This document shows, piece after piece, positions 35,478 to 46,944 of a stretch of DNA of 64,000 bases; within the stretch, counting starts at the first letter, position 1; every line of letters begins with the position of its first letter. The translations under genes were made by a program, and so were the position numbers. Origin of the DNA: Hemicordylus capensis (taxonomy: Eukaryota; Chordata; Lepidosauria; Squamata; Cordylidae); contig NC_069660.1 in NCBI RefSeq assembly GCF_027244095.1, forward strand, positions 58,543,834 to 58,607,833. The letters are read 5' to 3'. The notes under the pieces are model-generated. The model was not told where the DNA came from. It searched no databases and saw nothing but the letters and a program-made list of their open reading frames with translations.

Positions 35478-35548
35478 TGTGTAGAAAATACTGAGCTAGA
35501 TGGACCAATGGTCTTACTCGGTATAAGGCAGCTTCCTGTGTTCCTACG
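35478..35548 (+). repeat. SINE tail fragment
   Basis: 'actgagctagatggacca' and 'ataaggcagcttcctgtg' are the 3' tail shared by the SINEs at 10193 and 61431. Confidence 0.6.
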
Positions 35549-38394
35549 AAGAGACTGGTATTTAACTAGCATGCTTCCATCTATCGTATCTACCAACTGC
35601 AGGGTGAATATCATGAATTAAACATTTAGCTCCTATTGGCTTTCTCTCTGAGAACAGACTACTTGTCAACATTCTGCCTTTTAGTTTGACCAGCTGTTGG
35701 CCTTGCTTCACTTAAATGCTTTCAGGTTCAAATTAGTGAGGGTGGAGCAGGAGAGAGTGCATGGCACTGATCATGTGATAACAAGGTACCTAGGATGAGT
35801 GGTAATGAATTTGAACTTCCAAGAAAAGAAAAGAAAAGAAAAGTAGATGGCACCTGCATATCCTTGAAAAAGGCTAAGAAAGGCATATGTGCTGTACAAT
35901 TGCATGCAGAGTTGCCTTCCCATTGCAAATTTTACACATATTTGTGAGTTGTGTTTTGATTGTATGCCACTGTGAACAGTTGTTATAAAATCAGGGTATA
36001 AATGCTGAAAATAATTATTAACTGTACTCAGAATCCCCTCTGTAGAACCATTTGATCATTGGAGACGGTACTCTTTTGGTTGTTCAAACTTACTTAGGTT
36101 TGGAGTCTGAGACATCAGGTTTTTGTAGAGTCCTCGAGTTCAATGGATTTGCTAAGGCAAGATCAAGAAGACATGGTGATACTTATGAATATCTCCATAT
36201 TTCTCCTGTCTCTATTTCTATGAATAACTTGTGCTTGCTGAACAAATTTATCCTCATTACACTCTGAATGCCATTGATCGCAGATCTATCCAGCCTCTGA
36301 ATAGGACAAGTAATATGAGGTCAAGCAGGATAGAAGCCAGGGTGGTTGGATCATCTGAGACGATTCATTCTTTGGGGCTAGAGTTGCTAACCACAGCTCT
36401 ACCAATTCCTGTACTAGCTGATGGGATTAATAGAACTTCTTCTGAATGGAAGGATTCTACATTAAGGAAGGAAGTCTTGAGGTAGCTGGGGAAAGGGGAA
36501 ATTGTCTGCTATCAGCCTGTAAATTTCAAGGGATAGGTAAGGTACTCAGTGGCCCTGAAGGGATGACCCCCATGCTGGGTATTTTTGTATGTATAGACAG
36601 GTCTAGGAAAGGTATGAGCATGGCAAGAACTGATATTTGGCAGCAGAAGGCAAGGGCTATTCTGTAGGTTTTGTGATGCTTGGACTGTTGTCATTGAAAA
36701 GCAGTATTGCATTAGACTACTGCCATGCTATAAAGTAGAACAAGTCAAAGTGGCTATTTAATGGTTGGCTTTAGAATGCCTGTCTTGCACTGTTCCACAT
36801 GTCTCATCCGCACCAATAGAATTAAATGGGAAGCACTTGTATGGGCCTTGACAAATTTTTAATTGGATCTAGGAGCCAGTCCAAAAATTTGGGAGTCAGA
36901 CAATGGACACTGAACAAAATTACAAACTTAGTAACAGACATTGTAGGAGAGAAAATGAGCTTCTCTTTATCCCTTTTACAAGGGGATATCACAGAAACAG
37001 GGCTGCCTGGGACAAACAAAGATTTTATTAGATAATTCTGCCTCTGAATATCCTATTCTAGGTGCCACAGTCAAATTTCTAGGCACCAGGCTCCCTGGCA
37101 CCTGGGATTTTTCAAACCCTGTACTTTTATATGCACCCTAAGTTAATGCTGACAATGAGGAAAATTATAAACTATACACAGTATTTAAGAAGCAAATGAA
37201 TCAATCTGAAGATAGGGGCTGGTTATGTTAGACTTCGTTATGTAGGGGCTGACTAGATTGCTGTAAACTGCCCAGAGGTAAAGCTTGAGGTGGTATATAC
37301 ATAAATAAAATATAAATACTCCCATGTCCTGTTTTTAGCAGGTACACAATGCTAAAAAGTTAACATTTGCAATGACTCATGATTTTCAACAGATACACCA
37401 GTCTGTCAGGACTAGATGAAGTGGTCCTGTATTACACTGAAACCCATATTTTCCTTGTATAGCTTCAGGGTATTGCACCTGGATTGTAGCCACAAGTAGC
37501 AAAAATGTTATGAAGTTTGTACAAAAGGCCTTTGTGTGTTGGGTCAACTGCTGCTGCCACCACCTCCTTGGAAAATGCAGGTATTCAGTTTGGGCTTTAG
37601 TCATTTTATCTAATTGGGCATTTGTGTGTCCTCCTGATGGGAAACTGCTTGCACTTTGTGATAAGCTTACAGCCTTGAGTTAGGGTTGGTAGCATGCACA
37701 AACTGGTTGGGTTTATGCCAGGTTGGCAAGTCTTGTGACAAGGCATTTGTGTCCTGGGATTGCTGGACAAATTGAAGTATTAATTCTGGATGAATTTGTG
37801 CTCAATCAAGTCTCTAAGTCTGCCCCTGTTGCCTGTCAAACTGGCTCAGTCTCAACCTCAGACTACATGACTTGTACCTCTGGTGCTGCCCCTGAGAAAA
37901 CTGGCAGCTGAGAAAGGAGTACAGTCCTGCACATCTTGTAGGAGGGAGGCCTGGCTTGATGGCTACGGGTCCCTTCCAGATGTGAGCCTCTGGTAGGCAG
38001 CTTGACTTCAGGCAGAGCCAGAGGGATCCTGAATCCTCCTGATCTGTGGAACAAATGGAGGAAAACTCCGACTCACTTTTGAAGCTGAATATGTCTTAAT
38101 TTGCCACTAATTATGATACTGTACTGACTATGCTGTGCTTTTTCCCTTTAAGTGTGGGAGCTGGTCTCTGTGTAACTGCCATTGGAGCACAATAGCTTCT
38201 GTTGCAGCAGCTTTTCGTATGTTTTTCTGGCTATACTAACATTTCAGGTTGTTTCTTCTAAAATTGCTAGCTATCCCAAAGCAGTCCTTGTGCCAAATTG
38301 AGCATTGAAGTTCAGCATCCTGATTGAAGGCCTATGAACCTGCACATCATCTGAAACCTTGAAGATCACCCCGAACCTTGCCCATCAACCTGAA
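35549..38394. other. Intron DNA, mostly unassigned
   Basis: It holds an (AAAGA)n run at about 35822-35843. No exon, RNA gene or clear repeat was found in the rest. Confidence 0.35.
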
Positions 38395-39125
38395 ACCTTG
38401 GTGGGGCCAGATGGCATCCACCCAAGAGTTCTGAAGGAACTCAAATGTGAAATTGCCGATCTCCTACCAAAAATATGTAACTCATCCCTACAATCACACT
38501 CTGTACCAGAGGACTTGAAAGTAGCCAATGTGACTCCGACTTTCAAAAAGGGAACCAGGTGAGATCTGGGAAATTACAGGCTGGTCAGCTTAACTTCTGT
38601 GCTTGGTAAATGGATGGAAAGCATACTTAAGGACAAAATTGTTAAGCATATAGAAGGAAAGGCCTCATTGAAGGAGAACCAGCATGGCTTCTGCAAGGGA
38701 AAGTTTTGTGTCTCTAAGCTTTTGGAGTTTTTTGAGAGTGTCAGCACGCATGTGGATAAAGGTGATCCAGTTGACATAGTATACTTGGGACTTCCAAAAA
38801 GCGTTTGACTAAGTTCCCCACCAAAGGCTCTTGAGTAAACTTAGCAGTCATGGAATAAGGGGACAAGTTCATGTGTGGATTGGTAACTGGATGAAGGACA
38901 AGAAACAAGGAATAAATTGACAGTTTTCATAATGGAGGTAGGTAGGAAGTGAGGTCTCCCAGAGATCGGTACTGGGACCAGTGTCTTTAACTTGTTCATA
39001 AACGATCTAGAAGTTGGGGTGAGCAGCGAAGTGGCAAAATTTGCAGATGACACTAAACTATTTAGGGTGGTGAAATCCAGAACAGATTGTGAGGAACTCC
39101 AAAAAGATCTCTCCAAACTGGAGAG
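38395..39125 (+). repeat. CR1-type LINE, reverse transcriptase fragment
   Basis: Translated blocks include GPDGIHPRVLKELKC (38405-38450), VPEDLKVANVTPTFKKG (38505-38555), a HIEGKASLKENQHGFCKGK block and FADDTKLFRVVKSRTDCEEL (39046-39105). They are in CR1 reverse transcriptase order and broken by stops. It is homologous, in the opposite orientation, to 43718-44930 and 53930-55330. Truncated at both ends. Confidence 0.85.
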
Positions 39126-39384
39126 CCAATGGGAAACAACTTTAGACATTATTTGTGCTTTCTGCACAGTCAGAAGTTAAACCATGTTACTGTGGTTCTG
39201 AAAAAGTAAATGTCTTTTCAAGGAATTTTGCAATCAGAGATGGAGCATAGTCAATTTCTTAGTCATATATTTCTGGTACTTAAACCTTCATTTAAAACAA
39301 ACCCTATTTCACAACAGGTGTTTGCTCTGTTATTAATCTCCCATTGCAAACAGACACCTCATTTGGATGCACACATTTTCTCTT
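39126..39384. other. Intron DNA, nothing recognised
   Basis: Short gap between the CR1 fragment and the repeat-bearing element; no signature. Confidence 0.3.
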
Positions 39385-39892
39385 TTTAGCCTACTTTCCA
39401 GTAGGCCTATGAGATCACCAGGCATTATTTTTGTGTCTATTGTGTGTGTTCCCCTATCAACTTGCAATGCCTGGGCCAGTATGAACCAAATTGGGTACAA
39501 TTGTAGTGACACATAGAGACACCTCAATGGAATAGTTTGTGATGTCATCCACCCCAGTTCAAGATGGCAGACTGGAAATATGCATAAGCATTTGAGGCAC
39601 AAGTAGGATAACTTGTGAACCACCTAACTGATTTGAAACAAATTGGCTACAGCTGTAGGGACACAGGGATGGCTCAATGGCATAGTTTGTGATGATGTCA
39701 TCCACGTTGATTCGGGATGGTGGACGTGTGAACGTTTGACCATTTGAGGTGAACTTGTCAACTGCCTAGTCAATTTGGACCAAATTTAGTCCAGTTGTAG
39801 GGGTAGTGAAAGGAAAGTAGGCAGATCTTACTAGAACAACTTGTTCTAAACAATTTGTAAGTCAAAAATGGAAAATCTTGGCACAGGCCTTT
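39385..39892 (-). mobile_element. Unclassified element with ~150-bp internal repeat, inverted copy
   Basis: Inverted relative of 26476-27094. The hairpin end (reverse of CTACTGGAAAGTAGGCTAAA) is at the left and the 'aacaagttgttctagtaag' block (reversed) is at about 39813-39845. Between them are two repeat units carrying the reverse of 'ccaccatcttgga' (near 39563 and 39714) and 'gtgatgtcatccacc'. It has about one unit fewer than its partner. Confidence 0.7.
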
Positions 39893-40908
39893 CAGGTTGT
39901 AGAATGCAGACTAATAGTCATGTTCACTGCTCATGCTAGCCCTAGCTCAAACACTGATAGTGTGGAACTCTGCTGTGAAGTGTGGTCTGACTTGTGCTTC
40001 CTGTGCTGAAAAAATGCTTGGACACACACCTCTTGAAATTCCCCATGGCTTCCTGAATCTCTTTTATTTGCTGACTCTTGAAATGTATAGACAAACTAAA
40101 CTTGCCTCACTCCAATGCCTTTAATAGCTGCATAAAAATAGAAAATCAGTAGGTATGAACACATTTCTGTAGCTGAATATATGGGGGAAACTATACCTAC
40201 TGAATTTTTGCCTGCCAAGCAGCTGTTAGAGAGCTGCTGGGACAATCATTGTCCAGTAAATGGGGGGGGGGGACACTAGTGACAAATGGTATTGGCACTG
40301 CATTTCTGACTTGGAGTACATGGGATGTTCCAGTGAGATACCATATATAAAAACACAGTGAAGGCATTTTCATGTTGATTATTGTATAATGATTTACTGA
40401 CCTGCCAATTGTTGGAGATGGACTTCCAGTGCGTTGACCTTTTTTTGCCAACTATCCTAATGACCACAAGGGGCATTGGGAGTAGAGATAGTGAGTAAGG
40501 GTCTCCTTAACTGTTCTTCCTGTCTCTACTCTAAGAACCCTGATTGGAATCCTCCTCAGGTATTTCCTGTGAGAGTCAGATTCCCTTCCTTTCCTCTTAG
40601 AGAACAGATGGAAACATCTCTCTCTCTCTCTCTCTCCCCCTGTTCATTATGTAGTTCTTTAGATTAAGGATTAGGTCTTTCCTATCCAAAGTGTATACTA
40701 AATACAAGTGTAACTAAATACTTAGTATTTATTTAGTTCTACAAGAATCTCCACGTGTCTTCTCTAAGTAGCTGCAACAACTAAACTCTGCATTCTACTA
40801 TGTAACTGGAGTGGGTAGCTTCATTAGTGCTCTGCTAATTAACTGGGGATAAAATTATAACCCCCAACACCAACTGATTGCGGTGCTGAGCAAAATGTGT
40901 TGGAGATG
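39893..40908. other. Intron DNA, nothing recognised
   Basis: It contains a G-run (40261-40271) and a short (CT)n run (40617-40637). No exon or repeat was assigned. Confidence 0.35.
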
Positions 40909-41017
40909 CTGGCTGACATGTCCCGCAGCGTAACACAGGTGGTTTTGAACTGCCCACAGCAGCTCAGGTGATTCAGAATCACCTGTGTTACACTGTGGAA
41001 CATGTCAGCCAGTGTCA
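40909..41017. mobile_element. Short hairpin MITE
   Basis: 'gctggctgacatgtcccgc' and 'gtaacacaggtg' (left) are mirrored by 'cacctgtgttac' and 'ggaacatgtcagccagtg' (right), with arms of about 38 bp and a 30-bp centre. No superfamily assigned. Confidence 0.6.
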
Positions 41018-41845
41018 TTACAAAGAGCTAGGAGTGTTGCTTTTCTGGGTTAGTTATACATCCAGAAGAGATGGGTTTTGCAACCAGAAGTATGGCTCAA
41101 ATGCTGGAAGCCATTGCAATACTACTATTACTTGTATAGCACTTCTGAGTGTTCAAAGTGTGTCATGTATATTATCTTGTTATCCTTACCCCCGTAATGT
41201 GATTAAATCAGTCCCTAATTTGAACATTGCGACATATTTAAAAAACAACAACTCTTCATCAGCGAGAGCTCATCATTGTGTTCACATTTGAACTTGAAGT
41301 TGTGGCCTGTGTTTTGGGCATTGGAAGGGAGAGAATTGTGGGGAGTGGTGGTATTTGAGCAGAGAAAATACACTATAGAGGATTCTTCTGAGCAGGATGG
41401 TTCTAGACCTCTTGATGCCTGAGCAGCCAATATTGTGTTGGTTGAGTTGATGCTTTTGAAATGTATCTTAAAAAGCAGCTGTAATATATCTTGCTCCTTT
41501 GCTTTAAAGGGATGAGTTAAAATACAGTAATATATTAACAACCCTGGGGAAAACATCTTGGGACAATAATATCTTACCACCCAAGATGTAACCAAATAAA
41601 TGGCTAGATTATTTGAATGGAGACAGGAAATGGGTGGAGGTTGACATTAGTCTTCTGAACAAGATTAATGATTCCTAGCAAGGAGATTCACTAAAATATA
41701 GACCTTTTACATTGCAGAAAGTGCCACAGATGGTGTTTCTGTCCCTCCTGAGATGCAGTGGACAAAACTGATGCCTAAGTTGAGAAACAAATCCTTGAAG
41801 CCGGTAGACACACAATATATGGAGTACAAATGGTATGATAACATG
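41018..41845. other. Intron DNA, nothing recognised
   Basis: No exon or repeat was assigned. Confidence 0.35.
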
Positions 41846-44800
41846 TCATGGGAATAGTCCGGTTGGATCAGGCACAAGGCCCATCTAGTCCAGCATCCTG
41901 TTACACACAGTGGCCCACCAGATGCCTCTGTGGAGGCCACAGGCAAGAAGTATGTGCATGCCCTCTCTCCTGCTGTTGTTCCCCTGCAACTGATATTGAG
42001 AGGCATCGTGCCTCTGAGGCTGGAGTTGGCCCACAGCCACCAGACTAGTAGCCATTGATAGACCTGTCCACCATTAAACTGGTGGCCATCACCACATCCC
42101 ATGGCAAAGAATTCCATAGATTAATTATGTGCTGTGTGAAAAAGTATTTCTTCTTGTTGGTCCTAAATTTCCCAGCCTTCAGTTTCATGGGATGACCCCT
42201 GGTTCTAGTGTTGTGAGAGAGGGAGAAAAATTTCTCTCTGTCCACCCTCTCTACCCTATTCATAATTTTATACACCTTGATCATGTTTCCCCTCATTTCA
42301 TCTCATTTCCAAGGTCATCTCATTTCCAAGGTAAAGAGCCCCAGATGCTGTAGCTTAGGCTCATAAGGAAGGCACTCCAGGCCCTTGATCATTTTGCTTG
42401 CCCTCTTCTGCACTGTTTCCAGTTCTACAATATCCTTCTTAAGAAACGGTGACCAAAGCTGTATGCAATACTCCAGATGTGGCCGCATTATAATAGCATT
42501 TTTATTTTCAATCCCTTTCCTAATAATTCCTAGCATGAAATTAGCCCCGTTCACAGCAGCTGCACACTGAGATGACACTTTCAATGAGCTGTCCACCACA
42601 AACCCAAGATGTCTCTCCTGGTCAGTCACTGACAGCTCAGATTCCCATCAGTGTATATGTGTAGTTTGTAAGGGGGGGTTGCCCCAATGTGCATCACTTT
42701 ACACTTGCTTACATTGAACCACATTTGCCATTTGGTCGCCCACTCACCCAGTTTGGAGAGATGTTTTGGAGCTCCTCACTATCCATTGTGAATTTCACTA
42801 CCCTACATAGTTTTAGGGATGTGCACGGAACCGCGGAGCTGCGGTCCGGCACTGGGGTGGGGGGTTCCAAATAACGGCGGGGGGGGCTTTACTCACCCTC
42901 CCAAGAACGGCGCCGTATTTATTTGAGTAAGCGGGCGGCATGCCTCCCTGCCGCCCGCTTCATTCCCCCTCTCGGCGTTCCCTCCGTTCAAATTCTGAAT
43001 CGGGCGGCAGGGTATCTCCCAGTCCCTGCCGCCCTCTTTAATGCCCCCGCTCGGCTGGCGGCCGCCCCATTCAAGCCTTCAAGACCCCTGCCAGGCCGGC
43101 CCGGCCCGGCCCTGCCCTTCCCTTCCCTTCCCTTCCCTTCCCTTCGCAAGGGGGACGAGCGGCAGAACTCCCTGCCTTCCCCCTTGCCGGCTGCGCTGCA
43201 AATGGCTTCTAAGAAGCCTTTTGCGCGCATGCGCGAAAAAGGCTTCTTTTTCGCGCATGCGCGCAAAAGGCTTCTTAGAAGCCATTTGCAGCGCAGCCGG
43301 CAAGGGGGAAGGCAGGGAGTTCTGCCGCTCGTCCCCCTTGCGAAGGGAAGGGAAGGGAAGGGAAGGGAAGGGAAGGGCCGGGCCGGGCCGGCCTGGCAGG
43401 GGTCTTGAAGGCTTGAATGGGGCGGCCGCCAGCCGAGCGGGGGCATTAAAGAGGGCGGCAGGGACTGGGAGATACCCTGCCGCCCGATTCAGAATTTGAA
43501 CGGAGGGAACGCCGAGAGGGGGAATGAAGCGGGCGGCAGGGAGGCATGCCGCCCGCTTACTCACATAAATACGGCGCCGTTCTTGGGAGGGTGAGTAAAG
43601 CCCCCCCCGTACTCCTGTGGAATCCCCCACCCGAACCAAAACCACCCCGTGTCCGGACCGGTCTGGAGGCCTTTAGAATGGCCTCCGAACCGGTCCGTGC
43701 ACATGACTACATAGTTTAGTGTCATCTGCAAACTTGGCCACTTTGCTGCTCATCCCAAAATAGTTTCTAGATCGTTTATGAAGAAGTCAAAGAGCACTGG
43801 TCCCAGTACAGATTCCTGGGGGACCCCACTTCCTACCTACCTCCACTGTGGAAAATGTCCATTTATTCCTACTCTCTGTTTCCTGTCCTTCAACCAGTTA
43901 CCGATCCACACATGAACCTGTCCCCTTATTCCATGACTGCTATGTTTACTCAAGAGCCTTTGGTGGGGAACTTAGTCAAACGCTTTTTGGAAGTCCCAAG
44001 TATACTATGTCAACTGGATCACCTTTATCCACATGCGTGTTGACACTCTTAAAGAACTCCAAAAGCTTAATGAGGCAAGGTTTTCCCTTGCAGAAGCCAT
44101 GCTAACTCAGCACCGAAGTTTAACTGACCGGCCTGTAATTTCCCGGATCCCCCCTGGATCCCTTTTTGAAAATCGGAGTCACATTGGCTACTTTCAAGTC
44201 CTCTGGTACAGAGCATGATAGTAGGGACGATTTATATATTTTTGGTAGGAGATTGGCAACTTCACATTTGAGTTCCTTCAGAACTCTTGGGTGGATGCCA
44301 TCTGGCCCTGGCAATTTGTTAATTTTTAGTTTTTCAAGACAGTTTAGAACATCTTTCCTTGTCACCTCAAATTGGCCCAGTTCCTCAGCCGCTAAACCTG
44401 AAAAGCTCAATTCTAGAGAGGGTATATGGTCAGTATCCTCCACCGTGAAGACAGATGCAAAGAACTAATTCAGCTTCTCTGAAATCTCCTTATCCTCATT
44501 AATAATCCCTTTCATACCCTCACCATCTAAGGGCCCAACCACCTCCCTGGCACGTTTTCTACTTCTGATACATTTAAATACGTTTTTTTAAATTCCCCTT
44601 GACATTTCTAGTTATATGCTTCTCAAACTCTCTCTTTGCACCCCTTATCTCCTTACATTTCTTTTGCCAGAGTTTATGTTCCTTCTTGTTCTCTTCATTT
44701 GGGGAGGACTTACATTTTCTGAAGGAAGTCTCCCCTTTTATAGTTTCCCTGACTCTTACTTGTTAGCCACGCTGGTATCCTCCTGGACTTAGTGATACCA

Positions 44801-44935
44801 TTTCTACTTCTTTGTATACATTCCAACTGTGCTTCTAGTACTGTGGTTTTAAATAAATTCCATGCTTTCTGGAATGATTTGACCCTCCTGACCTTCCCTT
44901 TCCACTTCCTTCTTACCAGTCCCTTCATATCCTAT
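41846..44935 (-). repeat. CR1-type LINE, antisense, split by foldback element
   Basis: Read on the minus strand from 44935: endonuclease-RT linker (AWNLFKTTVLEAQLECI), RT start (PGPDGIHPRVLKELKCEVA, near 44260-44310), further RT to 43718, then the inserted element (42814-43709). The thumb/C-terminal part follows: HLEYCIQLWSPFLKKDIVEL, KMIKGLECLPYEPKLQHLGL, MIKVYKIMNRVERVDREKFF and WNSLPWDVV (42296-42060), then the 3' UTR to 41846. The ancestral copy was about 2.2 kb, 5'-truncated and broken by stops. Related to the copies at 38395, 51108 and 53155. Confidence 0.88.
42814..43709. mobile_element. GC-rich foldback element with 8-bp TSD, 896 bp
   Basis: It starts TAGGGATGTGCACGGA and ends CCGTGCACATGACTA. 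It is flanked by the perfect 8-bp duplication CATAGTTT (42806-42813 and 43710-43717). The arms 42814-43240 and 43247-43709 are near-perfect inverted copies with a 6-base loop GGCTTC. The arms hold a (CCCTT)n stretch and end in GCGCGCATGCGCG at the centre. CpG-dense. Long frames seen on both strands (about 150-190 codons) are mirror images caused by the palindrome and not evidence of a gene. It is inserted in the CR1 copy 41846-44935, and the related CR1 at about 54150-54170 shows the uninterrupted site. Confidence 0.92.
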
Positions 44936-44984
44936 ATCATATCCTCATATTCTTGTGTCCTAAATATGGGATATGCAAACTGAA

Positions 44985-45135
44985 GAAGGATGGAGTGATG
45001 TAGTATTCAACTAGCATCAGATTCTAACCCCTACTTAGTCATGAAGATCTTTGGATGACCTTGAACCAGCTACTCTCTTGAAGTCTAGCCTATTCAAATG
45101 GTGGCTGTGAGGATAAAATTGTGGTGGGTGGGGAG
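44985..45135 (+). repeat. Diverged tRNA/CORE-type SINE
   Basis: 'ggagtgatgtagtattcaac', 'gattctaacccctac' (B-box remnant), 'ttggatgaccttgaaccag' and 'ggctgtgaggataaaattg' follow the general order of the ACA-SINE2/MIR-like SINEs. Strongly decayed. Confidence 0.45.
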
Positions 45136-45697
45136 AGTGCTATTTAAAATTGTGGCTGAAGCCAGGTAGCAGCAAGGGCTTGTAGTGTGCTCCAAATCCC
45201 AAGAAGCAGGAACACATGGAATCAAGAATCCTGGGAAAGGTGTGGACACATAGCTGATCTTTCTAATATGTAGCAATCCGCATTACCATTTTGCCAATCT
45301 CCACCAGTTCCCCATCAACCCATGAAGGGTCATGCTTTCTTTTTAAAAGTGGACCACCTCACACTTTTTAGAAATGGAGGGAGGGGATTTTGACAGCTCT
45401 GTGTCCAAAGCATACATCCAAAAAAGAGGCTGCCTTTGCCTTTTGTTGCTCTCCATGATTCACTGTTCTAGACTTGCCTCTTTCCCGTTGGCTTCCATTA
45501 GGGACAGGTAATTCTGTGGCATCAAGTGTTTGGTTTCTTCACTCCAGATGCAGCAGAATTACCTGCCCTCAGAGGTGTCAGTTGCTGTTATGGTATTCAC
45601 AGGTCAGTGACTCAAATCAAATCTTTATTTGTCAGTGACTCGTGCACACACAGAGGGGCTGGGTTTGGGTCTGCATGCAGGTAATTCTTACGATGAC
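45136..45697. other. Intron DNA, nothing recognised
   Basis: No exon or repeat was assigned. Confidence 0.3.
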
Positions 45698-45820
45698 TGC
45701 AGATATGAATATAGTACTGCTTTTCAACAGAAGTTCGCAAAGGGGTTTACATAGAAAAATAAAATAAGAAGGTTCTTTGTGCCAAAGGGCTTATACTACT
45801 ACTACTAATAATAATAATAC
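45698..45820 (-). repeat. Retroposon 3' tail fragment, antisense
   Basis: The reverse of 'gttgaaaagcagtac' and the following 'aaaggggtttacatag' match 15691-15774 and 33940-34075. A short (ACT)n/(AAT)n tail lies at 45793-45820. Confidence 0.5.
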
Positions 45821-45837
45821 ATAATGTAGACACCAGC

Positions 45838-45935
45838 AACGGCCAGTGGAGGTCTGTTGTGCTGGGGTTGGATCTCTCCCTGCTATAAGAGAATTGCCTC
45901 TTTAAAAGGTGCCCCTTTGCTCAGTTAGCAGGAGT
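45838..45935. repeat. Dispersed repeat shared with 31795-31905
   Basis: 'ctctccctgctataagagaa', 'tttaaaaggtgcccctttg' and 'ctcagttagcagg' match the copy at 31795 in the same orientation. Family unknown. Confidence 0.45.
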
Positions 45936-46476
45936 ATATTGAAATAATTCTTGTTCTTAAATGCTCTTTAAAAGAAATGGACAGTGGAATGTAAAAGCAC
46001 AGTGTGACTCCAATTTTAGTTCAGAAGAAATTTTAAGACTTCAGTTATTGGAAATTAAGGAAATGTTGTTCCAGAGCAAAGTGATGGAAACTTTCCAAGC
46101 TTCTGTTTTCTGTCCATTTCTCAAGTGTAAATGCTTATTCATGTTGAGTCTTGCTGCCATTGCATCATTGTGCTTTAAGCCCATTTGGTAGCTTTCAAAA
46201 TAACCTCAGCTGGATTGAAACCATCTCTTTTTAATATATTTTTGGACAGAGCTGTGCACATATTGAATCTTAACATTCAGTGTGCAGTGGAATTTCTGTG
46301 GTTTTGTAGTTAATCCATGCATCAGTCTTGGATGTTGCCCAGTCATGTTCTTCAAGAGCTGTCAGTGGGGAATCCCAATAAATGAACAAACCCACAGTAT
46401 CTTATATTATAAGGCAAGTGACTTTGGGATTGGTTTGGAAAATGAAACTCTGCTTGTGACACTTCACAATTGAACT
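45936..46476. other. Intron DNA, nothing recognised
   Basis: No exon or repeat was assigned; the 76-codon frame at 45961-46191 has no recognisable domain. Confidence 0.3.
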
Positions 46477-46944
46477 GATTTATTTTATTTAACAAATTTC
46501 TATACCTCCCCAAACCTACATCTCTGGGCAGCTTAAAATAAACAAAGTTTAAACATTATAACAATTTTAAACATAAAACAAGTTAAAAGTATTAAAACAG
46601 TAAACTGCACATTAAAAAATAATCTGCCAGTATCAAAACCTGGGTGAACAGATGTGTCTAGATTGACTTTTTAAAAGTTGTCAGAGATGGGGAAGCTCTT
46701 ATTTCAGCAGGGAGTGTATTCCAAAGCCTTGGGGCAGCAACAGAGAAGGCCCGTCTCTGAGTAGCCACTAGACAAGCCAGTGGCAACTATAGACAAATGT
46801 CTCCAGATTTTAATGGGTGGTGGGAATCATGGCGAAGAAGACATTCTCTTAAATATCCAGGGCCTAAGCCATTTAGGGATATATAGGTTATAACCAGCAC
46901 CTTGTATTTTCCCTGGAAACCTATCGGCAGCTAGTGTAGCTCTT
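46477..46944 (-). repeat. L2-type LINE 3' end, antisense
   Basis: The minus strand gives the L2 C-terminus (RAFSVAAPRLWNTLPAEI, then SPSLTTFKK, near 46760-46670). A T-rich 3' UTR and a tail ending at 46477 (reverse of 'tttctatacctcccc') follow. It is interrupted at 46944 by the foldback element, and the L2-like sequence seems to resume just after 48553. Confidence 0.75.

Noticed and set aside
42923-43645. Long overlapping open frames of about 150-190 codons on both strands
   Set aside because: They lie inside a near-perfect GC-rich palindrome, so each frame is mirrored on the other strand. Compositional bias explains their length.
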